NCBI RefSeq assembly: GCF_036881825.1
Contig: NZ_JBAJMW010000002.1
Location: 124,001 to 188,000 of the forward strand
DNA from: Tersicoccus mangrovi
GTDB taxonomy: Bacteria > Actinomycetota > Actinomycetes > Actinomycetales > Micrococcaceae
Direction: 5' to 3'
Length of the DNA: 64,000 nucleotides
Within the stretch, counting starts at the first letter, position 1. Each line of letters begins with the position of its first letter. The notes beneath the pieces were generated by a model that was not told the DNA's origin, made no database searches, and was given only the letters and a program-made list of their open reading frames with translations. Below, piece after piece: positions 33,966 to 41,688 of this stretch. Position numbers and translations under genes: made by a program.

Positions 33966-34199
33966 ATGAGCACCCAGATCGCCGTGCGCCTGCCGGACGA
34001 ACTCGTCGCCTTCCTGGACCGCACCGTCGCCGCCGGGGAAGCGCCGAGCCGAGCCGCGCTCGTCAGCTCCGCCGTCGAGCGCGAGATGCGTCGGCGGCTC
34101 GCCGAGCACGACGCCACGGTCCTCTCGAAGGACGGGGCGATGGACGACCTGGACCCGCTCGTCGCGTGGTCGGTCGGCGCCGTCGATCTCGACGACTGA
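33966..34199 (+). CDS. Ribbon-helix-helix antitoxin (MazE position)
   Basis: A 77-residue protein with the RHH strand-helix-helix TQIAVRLPDELVAFLDRTVA, then PSRAALVSSAVEREMRRRL and an acidic tail (DDLDPLVAWSVGAVDLDD) that would wrap the toxin. It lies three bases before the MazF-type toxin. A palindrome upstream supports autoregulation. Confidence 0.88.
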   Translation: MSTQIAVRLPDELVAFLDRTVAAGEAPSRAALVSSAVEREMRRRLAEHDATVLSKDGAMDDLDPLVAWSVGAVDLDD

Positions 34200-34202
34200 C
34201 CG

Positions 34203-34520
34203 ATGCGGGAAATCTGTCTGGCTCGTCTGGACAAGACTCGGCCCGTCGTCGTTCTGACCCGAGAAGCAGCCCGTGCGGCCATGACCAAGGTGACCGTCGC
34301 GCCCATCACGTCCACCGTCAAGGGCCTTTCGAGCGAGGTCCCGGTGGGCCCGGTGAACGGCCTCGACCACGACGGCGTGATCGCGATCGACAACACCCTC
34401 ACCGTGCCAACGCACCTGTTGGGGCACACGATCGGCTACCTCACCGGCGATCAGGAAGCCGTGCTGGCTCGAGCCGTCGTCCTGGCCTTCGACCTCGATC
34501 TGCCTTTGCTCGGCGGCTGA
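34203..34520 (+). CDS. MazF/PemK family endoribonuclease toxin
   Basis: The 105-residue toxin follows the MazF pattern: REICLARLDKTRPVVVLTR, VTVAPITSTVKGLSSEVPVG, NGLDHDGVIAIDNTLTVPT and LLGHTIGYLT. The conserved Arg of RPVVV and Ser/Thr of PITST, needed for mRNA cleavage, are present. It pairs with the upstream RHH antitoxin. The short first strand (only eight residues before the loop) is normal for actinobacterial MazF. Confidence 0.9.
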   Translation: MREICLARLDKTRPVVVLTREAARAAMTKVTVAPITSTVKGLSSEVPVGPVNGLDHDGVIAIDNTLTVPTHLLGHTIGYLTGDQEAVLARAVVLAFDLDLPLLGG

Positions 34521-34529
34521 TCCCCGGCT

Positions 34530-35459
34530 CTACGCCGTCCCCATCGCGCGGCGGATGTGCTCGGCGATGAACGCGTAGGTCGTCCGCGCGGCGTCGTCGT
34601 CGAACGCGTCGTACCCGTGGTCCTTGCCGGCCACCTCCCGGTACTCGACGAGGGCGCCGACGGCGGCCAGCCGATCTGCGTACCGCTTCGCCTCGTCCCG
34701 CAGGACGTCGTTCTCCGCGGCGATGATCAGCGCCGGCGCGATACCCGTCAGGTCCACCGTGTCCGCCGCGTTGGCCGGGGAGAGCAGGCGGTCCGTGCGG
34801 TCGGTGTCCGGACCCACATAGGAGATGTCGAAGATCTCGCGCAGCCACGGCCGCAGCAGCGGCTTCTCCAGCGGCGAGTGCTTCTGCCGCGGGTCCATGG
34901 CCAGGTCGACCGCCGGGTAGTGCAGCACCTGCAGGGCGATGACCGGGTCTCCCCCGCGCTCGAACGCCAGACGCGCGGCCGCGGCACTCAGGCTGCCGCC
35001 CGCGCTGTCGCCGCCCACGGTCAGCTTCGAGCCGTCCCAGCCGTTCTCCGCGCCGTGCGCGGCGACCCACCGCACCACCTCGTCCACCTGGTGCGCCGCC
35101 ACCGGGAACCGGTGCTTCGGCGCGACGACGTAGTCGACGTTGAGGATGACGGACTCGGTCTGCACCGCGAGCGCGCGGCACAGCGGGTCGTCGATCTCCG
35201 TCTCGGCGAAGATGAATCCCCCGCCGTGCACGTTGACGTGCACCGGTTCGGTGCCCGTACCGATGACGTCGGGGTTGCGGTACACCGTCGTGCGGGCCGG
35301 CCCGACCGACGTCGGGATCATCAGCTCCTGCATGCGACGGCCGAACTCGGGCAGCCGGGCGTGGGCTCGGGCGGCGGTGCGGCGATGGGCGAGGACGGTG
35401 GTGGCCTGCAGGAGCCGGCCGGCGGTGGACGCCACGGCCGGACGGGACAGGATGGACAC
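34530..35459 (-). CDS. Alpha/beta hydrolase, hormone-sensitive lipase family
   Basis: The 309-residue esterase has HGGGF for the oxyanion hole, the nucleophile elbow GGDSAGGS, and later Asp (AAENDVLRDEA) and His (GKDHGYDAF) of the triad. HSL-family enzymes hydrolyse short-chain esters in the cytosol. GTG 35459 is chosen because AGGAGG lies eight bases before it. It is convergent with mazF, whose stop is nine bases away. Confidence 0.9.
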   Translation of the reverse strand: MSILSRPAVASTAGRLLQATTVLAHRRTAARAHARLPEFGRRMQELMIPTSVGPARTTVYRNPDVIGTGTEPVHVNVHGGGFIFAETEIDDPLCRALAVQTESVILNVDYVVAPKHRFPVAAHQVDEVVRWVAAHGAENGWDGSKLTVGGDSAGGSLSAAAARLAFERGGDPVIALQVLHYPAVDLAMDPRQKHSPLEKPLLRPWLREIFDISYVGPDTDRTDRLLSPANAADTVDLTGIAPALIIAAENDVLRDEAKRYADRLAAVGALVEYREVAGKDHGYDAFDDDAARTTYAFIAEHIRRAMGTA

Positions 35460-35530
35460 GGGTGGAACCTCCTGGTCGGGAGCCTTCAACCTACCGCCAC
35501 TACCCGTGGGCCGATCCGTAGGCTGACCCC

Positions 35531-36109
35531 ATGGTCGACTACTTCGCGGGCGACCCCCGCACCAACCGGGAGCGCATGCTGGCCGGCGAGCTGTACATCT
35601 CGGACGACCCGGAGAGCGCCGCCGAGGCCCGCCGCGGGATGAAGCTGGCCGCCGACTACGCCACCGCCTACTGGGAGGACCTGGACGCCGCTCGGCCCCT
35701 CCTGGAACGGCTGCTGAAGCACCTCGGCGAGGACGCCCACCTCAAGCCTCCGCTGTACGTCGACTACGGGTCCTTCATCTCCGTCGGCGCCCGCACGTTC
35801 ATCAACTACGGGCTCACGGCGCTCGACGTCGCGCCCATCACCATCGGGGAGGACTGCCAGCTCGGCCCGCACGTCCAGCTGCTCACGCCCACGCACCCGC
35901 TCGAGCCGCAGCCGCGCCGCGACAAGCTCGAGGCCGCGAGACCCATCACCCTCGAGGACAACGTGTGGCTCGGCGGCGGGGTGATCGTGTGCCCCGGCGT
36001 CACCATCGGGCGCAACAGCGTCGTGGGGGCCGGTGCCGTCGTCACCCGCGACGTCCCACCCAACTCGGTGGCGGTCGGCAATCCCGCGCGGGTGATCAGG
36101 ACGCTGTGA
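35531..36109 (+). CDS. Maltose/galactoside O-acetyltransferase
   Basis: A 192-residue LbH hexapeptide-repeat enzyme. It opens NRERMLAGELYISDDPE, the maltose-acetyltransferase cap, and continues with PPLYVDYGSFISVGARTFIN, the catalytic-histidine segment LLTPTHPLEP, and the coils DNVWLGGGVIVCPGVTIGRN. It transfers acetyl from acetyl-CoA to a sugar hydroxyl. The stop codon overlaps a strong terminator hairpin shared with the convergent transporter gene. Confidence 0.92.
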   Translation: MVDYFAGDPRTNRERMLAGELYISDDPESAAEARRGMKLAADYATAYWEDLDAARPLLERLLKHLGEDAHLKPPLYVDYGSFISVGARTFINYGLTALDVAPITIGEDCQLGPHVQLLTPTHPLEPQPRRDKLEAARPITLEDNVWLGGGVIVCPGVTIGRNSVVGAGAVVTRDVPPNSVAVGNPARVIRTL

Positions 36110-36136
36110 GGGGACCGGGCAGCGCCCGATCCCCTC
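36108..36136. terminator. Bidirectional terminator between acetyltransferase and MFS genes
   Basis: GAGGGGACCGGGC (36108-36120) pairs with GCCCGATCCCCTC (36124-36136) with one mismatch and a three-base loop. It lies between two convergent genes and can serve both. Confidence 0.7.
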
Positions 36137-36160
36137 GCGCATGCGCCATCCATACCGCCG

Positions 36161-37513
36161 TCAGTGCACCGGCGCGGTCTCCGGATCCGGCGCGTTCACG
36201 GTGCCGCGGGTCCGCGGCCCGAGGATCGCGACCGTCAGGGCCCCGACGATCCAGGTCGCGGCGATGAAGATGAACACGCTCTGGTACCCCTGGTTGGTGT
36301 AGAGCAGGGCGATGATCAGCGGCCCGATGGCGTTGGAGAGCCGGCCGATCCCGTAGGAGACGCTCGTGCCCAGGGACCGGGCGCGGATGTCGTAGAGCTC
36401 CGGCGAGTACGCGTAGGCCAGGGCGGTGTACGTGCGCTCGAACATGTTGACCAGGAAGCCGAAGACGACGATGAACAGCGGCGAGAAGGTCAGCCCGTAC
36501 ATGAGCCCGGCGGCGGCGATCCCGACGCCGAAGACGACGAGCAGCCACTTGCGCTCGAAACGGTCGGTCAGCAAGGCCGCCACGAGGGAGCCGAGCGGCG
36601 CGCCGATCGTCGACAGGGCCACGTAGAAGATGGACTTCTCGACGCTGATGCCCTCCTGCGCGAGCAGGGTCGGCGCCCACGAGGAGTACCCGAAGAAGCC
36701 GATCGTCTGCGTCACCCACAGCACGCAGAGCACGATCGTCGGGATGAGGTAGCGCTTCTGCAGCAGCGAGCGCCACGGCATCCGCGGCTGCGGGCGCTCC
36801 TCGATCGGCGGCGCGGGCTCGGGCAGCGGACCGGTCTGGGCGGCCACGCGGCCCTCGATCTCCTGCAGGGCGGCCTCGGCCTCGTCGTACCGGCCGTGGC
36901 TCTCGAACCAGCGCGGCGACTCCACGAGGTGGCGGGCGAACAGCAGGATGAGCAGCCCGAGCGCACCCCACAGGTAGACCAGGCGCCACGACCAGCCGTT
37001 GATCGGGACGACGAGGGCGGCGATCAGGTTGGTCACGGGGGTGCCGCAGATGCCGATGACGATGGCCCAGGCCTGGTAGCGACCCCGCTTGGCCGACGGG
37101 TAGATCTCGTTGATGTAGATGACCGCGACCACCGTCATCGCGGACAGGCCGGCGGACGTCAGCACGCGCATCACGCCGAGGGAGACGATGTCCCACGAGA
37201 CGACGGAGGCGAGGGAGAAGACGCCGAACCACACCGTCGTGACCATCAGGGTGCGCCGTCGCCCCCACCGGTCGGCGAGCCACCCGACCACGACCGCGCC
37301 GATGAACATGCCGACGAAGGACAGGGAGGTGACGTAGGCGATCTGGTTGACGGTCACGCCCCACAGCTTGACGAGCCGGGGTGCCGTGGTGGCGAAGGTG
37401 TTGGTGTCCGCGAACTCGTAGAAGTAGGCGAAGGACACAGCGATGAGCGTGATGCGGTGGAACCGGGAGATGGGCAACCGGTCGAGCCGGTTGGCGGCGT
37501 TGGTCGCAGCCAT
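36161..37513 (-). CDS. MFS transporter, probable aromatic-acid uptake
   Basis: A 450-residue, twelve-helix transporter with the loop signature GWLADRWGRRRTLMV after helix 2 and a central cytosolic loop of about 60 residues. The PRWFESHGRYDEAE segment after helix 6 is seen in aromatic-acid:H+ and sugar porter MFS groups. It is the last gene of the protocatechuate-pathway operon, which points to uptake of an aromatic or dicarboxylic acid. ATG 37513 has GAGGAG upstream; longer starts add a basic, unlikely leader. Confidence 0.82.
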   Translation of the reverse strand: MAATNAANRLDRLPISRFHRITLIAVSFAYFYEFADTNTFATTAPRLVKLWGVTVNQIAYVTSLSFVGMFIGAVVVGWLADRWGRRRTLMVTTVWFGVFSLASVVSWDIVSLGVMRVLTSAGLSAMTVVAVIYINEIYPSAKRGRYQAWAIVIGICGTPVTNLIAALVVPINGWSWRLVYLWGALGLLILLFARHLVESPRWFESHGRYDEAEAALQEIEGRVAAQTGPLPEPAPPIEERPQPRMPWRSLLQKRYLIPTIVLCVLWVTQTIGFFGYSSWAPTLLAQEGISVEKSIFYVALSTIGAPLGSLVAALLTDRFERKWLLVVFGVGIAAAGLMYGLTFSPLFIVVFGFLVNMFERTYTALAYAYSPELYDIRARSLGTSVSYGIGRLSNAIGPLIIALLYTNQGYQSVFIFIAATWIVGALTVAILGPRTRGTVNAPDPETAPVH

Positions 37514-37595
37514 GGAACTCCTCGAGAGTCTGCGGGGTCTGGGGTGGACGAGCGAACGAAACGAACGGACGGGCGGTCGGAGAAGGTGGTGCCGG

Positions 37596-38516
37596 TCAGG
37601 CACGCTCCTCGGGCCAGTAGAGGCGCATCGGGTTGTCGACGAGCAGGCGGTGCTGCGCCTCCTCGGTCACGGCGATGTGCGGGATGTGGTCGACGAGCAG
37701 CCCGTCGTCGGGCATGTGATCGGTGAGGTTGGGGTGCGGCCAGTCGGTACCCCAGAGCACGACGTCACCGAACTCCTCGACCGCCCGGCGCGCGAACGGC
37801 ACGACGTCCCGGTAGGCCGCCTGCTCCCCGTCGCGAGCGGGCGGGCCGCTGACGGTGAGTCGTTCGGGGCAGCTGACCTTGACCCACACGTCGTTCTGGT
37901 CGACGAAGCGCAGGAATCGGCTGAACTCGGGCCCGGTGGGCTCCTGGGTGACGTCGGGCCGGCCCATGTGGTCGATGACGATCGGGGTGGGCAGCGTGGA
38001 GAAGAAGGACTCGAGGTCCGGCAGGTCCGCGGCCTCGAAATAGAGGACGACGTGCCAGCCCAGCGGCGCGACGCGGCGGGCGAGACCGGCGAGCGCGTCC
38101 TTCGGGGAGGCGTCGACGAGGCGGCGGAGGAAGTTGAACCGCACGCCGCGCACCCCTGCGGCGTCCAGGCGGCGCAGCTCGGCGTCGGTGACGTCGGGTC
38201 GGACAGTCGCGACGCCGCGGGCGCGGCCGTCCGCGGCGGCGACGGCGTCGAGCATCGCGCTGTTGTCCGCGCCGTGGCAGGTGGCCTGCACCAGGACGTT
38301 GCGGGTGACGCCGAGCCGGTCACGCAGCGCGAACAGGTCGTCCTTGCTCGCGTCGCACGGGGTGTACTTGCGCTCGGGCGCGAAGGGGAACTGCTCCCCC
38401 GGACCGAACACGTGACAGTGCGCGTCGACGGTGCCGGGCGGGAGGGTGAAGCGGGGGACGCTGGGGTGGTGGTCCCAGTCCAGCCAGCCGGGGGTGGGAG
38501 TGAACGTCGTCGTCAT
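37596..38516 (-). CDS. ligI: 2-Pyrone-4,6-dicarboxylate hydrolase (LigI-like)
   Basis: The 306-residue amidohydrolase matches LigI: FTLPPGTVDAHCHVFGPGEQ, APERKYTPCDASKDDLFALR, VRFNFLRRLVDAS, PIVIDHMGRPDV and LWGTDWPHPNLTDHMPDDG. LigI opens the lactone ring of 2-pyrone-4,6-dicarboxylate to give 4-oxalomesaconate in the protocatechuate 4,5-cleavage pathway, without needing a metal. Neighbouring genes encode the next steps, which strengthens the call. ATG 38516 follows GGAGG closely. Confidence 0.9.
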   Translation of the reverse strand: MTTTFTPTPGWLDWDHHPSVPRFTLPPGTVDAHCHVFGPGEQFPFAPERKYTPCDASKDDLFALRDRLGVTRNVLVQATCHGADNSAMLDAVAAADGRARGVATVRPDVTDAELRRLDAAGVRGVRFNFLRRLVDASPKDALAGLARRVAPLGWHVVLYFEAADLPDLESFFSTLPTPIVIDHMGRPDVTQEPTGPEFSRFLRFVDQNDVWVKVSCPERLTVSGPPARDGEQAAYRDVVPFARRAVEEFGDVVLWGTDWPHPNLTDHMPDDGLLVDHIPHIAVTEEAQHRLLVDNPMRLYWPEERA

Positions 38517-38557
38517 GATCCTCCGTGAACGGTCAGGGGGGGGGTGATGGTGGTGCT

Positions 38558-39241
38558 TCAGTCGAGGTAGCGCAGCCCGGCCGCGGCCAGCGGCTCGCGC
38601 ATGCCGTACATGTCGAGGCCGAGCTCGCCGGCGGCGAAGCGCTCGCGCTTGGCGGCCTCGTTGTCCTCGCGCTTGCGGGCCGCGGCGGCCACCTCGCCGG
38701 CGCGGGCGGCCGGGACCACGACGACGCCGTCGACGTCGGCGACGACCACGTCGCCGGGCTCCACCAGGGCGTTGGCGCACACCACGGGGACGTTGACCGA
38801 GCCGAGGGTGGCCTTGATGGTGCCCTTGGAGTTGATCGCGCGACTGAAGACGGGGAAGCCCATCGCGTTCAGCTCGGCGACGTCCCGGCAGCCGCCGTCG
38901 ATCACGAGGCCGGCGCAGCCGTGGGCCCGCACGCTCGTGGCGAGCAGTTCGCCGAAGAAGCCGTCCTCGCACTCGGTGGTGCAGGCCGCGACGAGGACGT
39001 CACCGGGCTGCAGCTGCTCCGCCGCGACGTGCAGCATCCAGTTGTCGCCGGGCTGCAGCAGCACGGTGACCGCGGTACCGCACAGCCGCGCGTCCGGGTG
39101 GATCGGCCGGATGTACGGGCGCATCAGCCCGAGCCGCCCCATCGCCTCGTGGACGGTGCTGACGCCGAAGGCGGAGAGCGCCTCGACGTCGGCGCGGTCG
39201 GCGCGAGTGATGGTGCGGTGGACGACACCGAGTTCCTGCAC
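38558..39241 (-). CDS. ligK: 4-Carboxy-4-hydroxy-2-oxoadipate aldolase (LigK-like, RraA fold)
   Basis: The 227-residue protein has the class II HMG/CHA aldolase pattern of the RraA fold: FGVSTVHEAMGRLGLM, DGFFGELLATSVRAHGCAGL, VIDGGCRDVAELNAMGFPVF and VVVADVDGVVVVP. The conserved Arg and Asp of GGCRD bind substrate and metal. It cleaves 4-carboxy-4-hydroxy-2-oxoadipate to pyruvate and oxaloacetate, the last step of the pathway. Start is GTG 39241. The length equals that of known LigK/GalC enzymes. Confidence 0.88.
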   Translation of the reverse strand: MQELGVVHRTITRADRADVEALSAFGVSTVHEAMGRLGLMRPYIRPIHPDARLCGTAVTVLLQPGDNWMLHVAAEQLQPGDVLVAACTTECEDGFFGELLATSVRAHGCAGLVIDGGCRDVAELNAMGFPVFSRAINSKGTIKATLGSVNVPVVCANALVEPGDVVVADVDGVVVVPAARAGEVAAAARKREDNEAAKRERFAAGELGLDMYGMREPLAAAGLRYLD

Positions 39242-39291
39242 GGTGATCTGCCTTTCGTTGCTGGTTGTCGCTTGCGTGTTCGTGGAGCGGT

Positions 39292-40317
39292 TCAGCGGCC
39301 GGCGGCGGTGAGCCGGGCGCCGAGCCGCGGGTAGACCCGCCGGGCGTTGCCGGAGAAGATCTCCGTGCGGGTGGCCGCGTCGATGTCGGCGGCCTCGAGG
39401 TAGCGGCGGGTGTCGTCGAAGTAGTGGCCGGTCTGCGGGTCGATGTCCCGGACGGCGCCGATCATCTCGGAGGCGAAGAGGACGTTCTCGGGCGGCAGCA
39501 CGGACAGCAGCAGGTCGATGCCGGGCTGGTGGTAGACGCATGTGTCGACGTACACGTTGCGCAGCAGGTGCTCCTCGAGCGGCGGCTTCTTCAACGCCAT
39601 CGCGAGGCCGCGGAAGCGGCCCCAGTGGTACGGCGTGGCCCCTCCGCCGTGCGGGATGACGAGTTTGAGGTCGGGGAAGTCGGCGAATAGGTCGCCCTGG
39701 ATCAGTTGCATGATCGCGGTGGTGTCCGCGTTCAGGTAGTGGGCGCCGGTCGTGTGGAAGGCGGGGTTGACGCTCGTGCTCACGTGCACCATGGCCGGGA
39801 CGTCGTACTCGACGAGCTTCTCGTAGAGCGGGTACCAGGAGCGGTCGGTCAGCGGGGGCGATGTCCAGTGGCCGCCGGACGGGTCCGGGTTGAGGTTGAC
39901 GGCGACGGCGCCGAGTTCCTCGACGCACCGCACCAGTTCGGGGATGCTCGTGGCCGGGTCCGCACCCGGGGACTGCGGCAGCATGGCCGCCGGGACGAAC
40001 CGGTCCGGGTAGAGCGCGGCGACGCGGGCGCACAGGTCGTTGCAGATCGTGGCCCACTGCTGCGAGACCGCCAGGTCCCCGATGTGGTGGGCCATGAAGG
40101 AGGCGCGCGGGGAGAACACGGTGACGTCGATGCCGCGCTCGTCCATCAGGCGCAGCTGGTTGGCCTCGATGCTCTCCCGGATCTCGTCGTCGGAGATGTG
40201 CAGGTCCGCCGGGTCGGGGTGGGGGCCGCCGCCGTCGACGGCGGCGATCTGCTCGTCGCGCCACGCGGCGAGCGCCGGCGGGGCCGTCGTGTAGTGGCCG
40301 TGGATGTCGATGATCAC
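39292..40317 (-). CDS. ligJ: 4-Oxalomesaconate hydratase (LigJ-like amidohydrolase)
   Basis: A 341-residue amidohydrolase-2 family enzyme: IIDIHGHYTTAPPAL at the N-terminus (HxH metal site), DVTVFSPRASFMAHH, LPQSPGADPATSIPEL, MVHVSTSVNPAFH, LVIPHGGGATPYHWGRF and YVDTCVYHQPGIDLLL. These match LigJ, which hydrates 4-oxalomesaconate. Its GTG start overlaps the end of the tautomerase gene (GTGA). A gamma-resorcylate decarboxylase-like role is a less likely alternative. Confidence 0.85.
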   Translation of the reverse strand: MIIDIHGHYTTAPPALAAWRDEQIAAVDGGGPHPDPADLHISDDEIRESIEANQLRLMDERGIDVTVFSPRASFMAHHIGDLAVSQQWATICNDLCARVAALYPDRFVPAAMLPQSPGADPATSIPELVRCVEELGAVAVNLNPDPSGGHWTSPPLTDRSWYPLYEKLVEYDVPAMVHVSTSVNPAFHTTGAHYLNADTTAIMQLIQGDLFADFPDLKLVIPHGGGATPYHWGRFRGLAMALKKPPLEEHLLRNVYVDTCVYHQPGIDLLLSVLPPENVLFASEMIGAVRDIDPQTGHYFDDTRRYLEAADIDAATRTEIFSGNARRVYPRLGARLTAAGR

Positions 40318-41531
40318 GCGTGGGCCTCCGTCGTCTGCGTCGTGGTGATGCCGGCCTCGTGCTCGAGCAGGTTCCCGGGGACGAAGGCGGTGCCGGCCAT
40401 GATCAGGCGCGCGGTTCGTAGCAGCGCCGACCGGGTGACGATGGGCGGGTCGCCGGCCTCGACCGACAGGTCCACGCTGAACTCGCCCGAGGGGTGCTCG
40501 ACGGCGACGGTGATGTCGCCACCGGCCTCGCCGTCGAAGGCGCCGTCCGGCCCGGTGCCGCCCAGCTCCGCGACGTCCGCCGCGACCGAGCCGGGCAGCA
40601 CGCACGCCGTGGCCACGGTCACGGCAGCCAGCACGCCGATCGACTCGTGGCACACGTGCGGGATGAAGCTGCGGGTGGTGATTGACCCGCCCTCGGCCGG
40701 CGGAGCGACGAGTGTCATCTTCGGGTAGTTCTTCTGGGTCACGTCGCCGAGGCCCATGGCCTCTCCGCAGACCATCCGCAGCGACTCGAGCTTGCCCTTC
40801 AGATCCTCGTCGGCGTTGAGCTGCTCGGGGGTCTCGCGGCCGGTCCGGCCGAGGTCGGCGGCGGCGATGACAACGAGGGGCTGGCCGTTGTCGATGAGGG
40901 TCACCTGGACCTCGCCCACCCCGTCGGCCTCGACGGTGTCGCGGACCCGTCCGGTCGGCAGCAGGGCCGAGGCGACCGAGCCGGCGGTGTCGAGGAAGGC
41001 GATGGTCACGGGGGCAGCGGTGCCGGGCGCGCCGTCGATCCGCGCGTCGCCGCCGTAGTCGACGTACCGGTAGCCGTCCTCGGCCAGCGAGGTGCGGACG
41101 GTGATGTCGGCGGCCATCCCGGTGTTCAGGGTGAGCACCCGCGCGGTCGTCGTGTCGCCGTCCGCAGTGATGAGACCGGACTCGATGGCGAAGGGCACCA
41201 CCGCGGCGAGCATGTTGCCGCAGTTGGCGCGGGTGTCGACCCGGTCGCTGTCCGGCTGCAGCTGGGCGAACCGGAACTCGAGGTCGATGTCCGGCTGCTC
41301 GCTCAAACCGACGATGCCGACCTTGCTGGTCAGCGGGTGGCCGCCACCGACGCCGTCGACCTGCAGCGGGTGGGGCGAGCCCATCACGGCGAGCAGGACG
41401 GCGTCGCGCTCGCGCTCGGCCGCGGGCAGATCGGTGGCGCGGAAGAACGGGCCGCGGGACGTGCCGCCCCGCATGAACCAGCAGGGGATGGCCGTCTGAT
41501 CGCCGTGGCGCCGGGGTGTCGCATCTGACAC
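40314..41531 (-). CDS. PrpF-family 4-oxalomesaconate tautomerase (GalD/LigU-like)
   Basis: A 405-residue PrpF/DUF453 protein with IPCWFMRGGTSRGPFF, HPLQVDGVGGGHPLTSKVGI, RANCGNMLAAVVPFA and the catalytic-lysine and cysteine regions of the two diaminopimelate-epimerase-like domains. GalD and LigU shift the double bond of 4-oxalomesaconate between tautomers, and the operon context favours this role over aconitate isomerase. It is the first gene of the five-gene operon, and a palindrome lies in front of it. Confidence 0.88.
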   Translation of the reverse strand: MSDATPRRHGDQTAIPCWFMRGGTSRGPFFRATDLPAAERERDAVLLAVMGSPHPLQVDGVGGGHPLTSKVGIVGLSEQPDIDLEFRFAQLQPDSDRVDTRANCGNMLAAVVPFAIESGLITADGDTTTARVLTLNTGMAADITVRTSLAEDGYRYVDYGGDARIDGAPGTAAPVTIAFLDTAGSVASALLPTGRVRDTVEADGVGEVQVTLIDNGQPLVVIAAADLGRTGRETPEQLNADEDLKGKLESLRMVCGEAMGLGDVTQKNYPKMTLVAPPAEGGSITTRSFIPHVCHESIGVLAAVTVATACVLPGSVAADVAELGGTGPDGAFDGEAGGDITVAVEHPSGEFSVDLSVEAGDPPIVTRSALLRTARLIMAGTAFVPGNLLEHEAGITTTQTTEAHA

Positions 41532-41566
41532 GTGGTCCTCCTCACATCGGACTCACGCCACCGTAC

Positions 41567-41591
41567 ATTGTTGAGCAGATTGTTGACAATC
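41567..41591. promoter_or_regulatory. Palindrome upstream of the aromatic operon (GntR/FCD-like operator)
   Basis: GATTGTTGACAATC (41578-41591) has GATTGT/ACAATC arms round TG, and a second ATTGTTGA lies at 41567-41574. TTGTNNACAA palindromes are typical of FCD-type GntR regulators. It is 47 bases before the tautomerase start. The matching regulator is not in the window. Confidence 0.55.
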
Positions 41592-41688
41592 CTGTTCGCA
41601 CAGCTGATCTCGGCGGTGTGGAGCCAATCGTCGCCCTAGACTCGCGGGGAGAGTGGACCCGCCGGGCCTGCCCGGACGAGAGGTGCCC

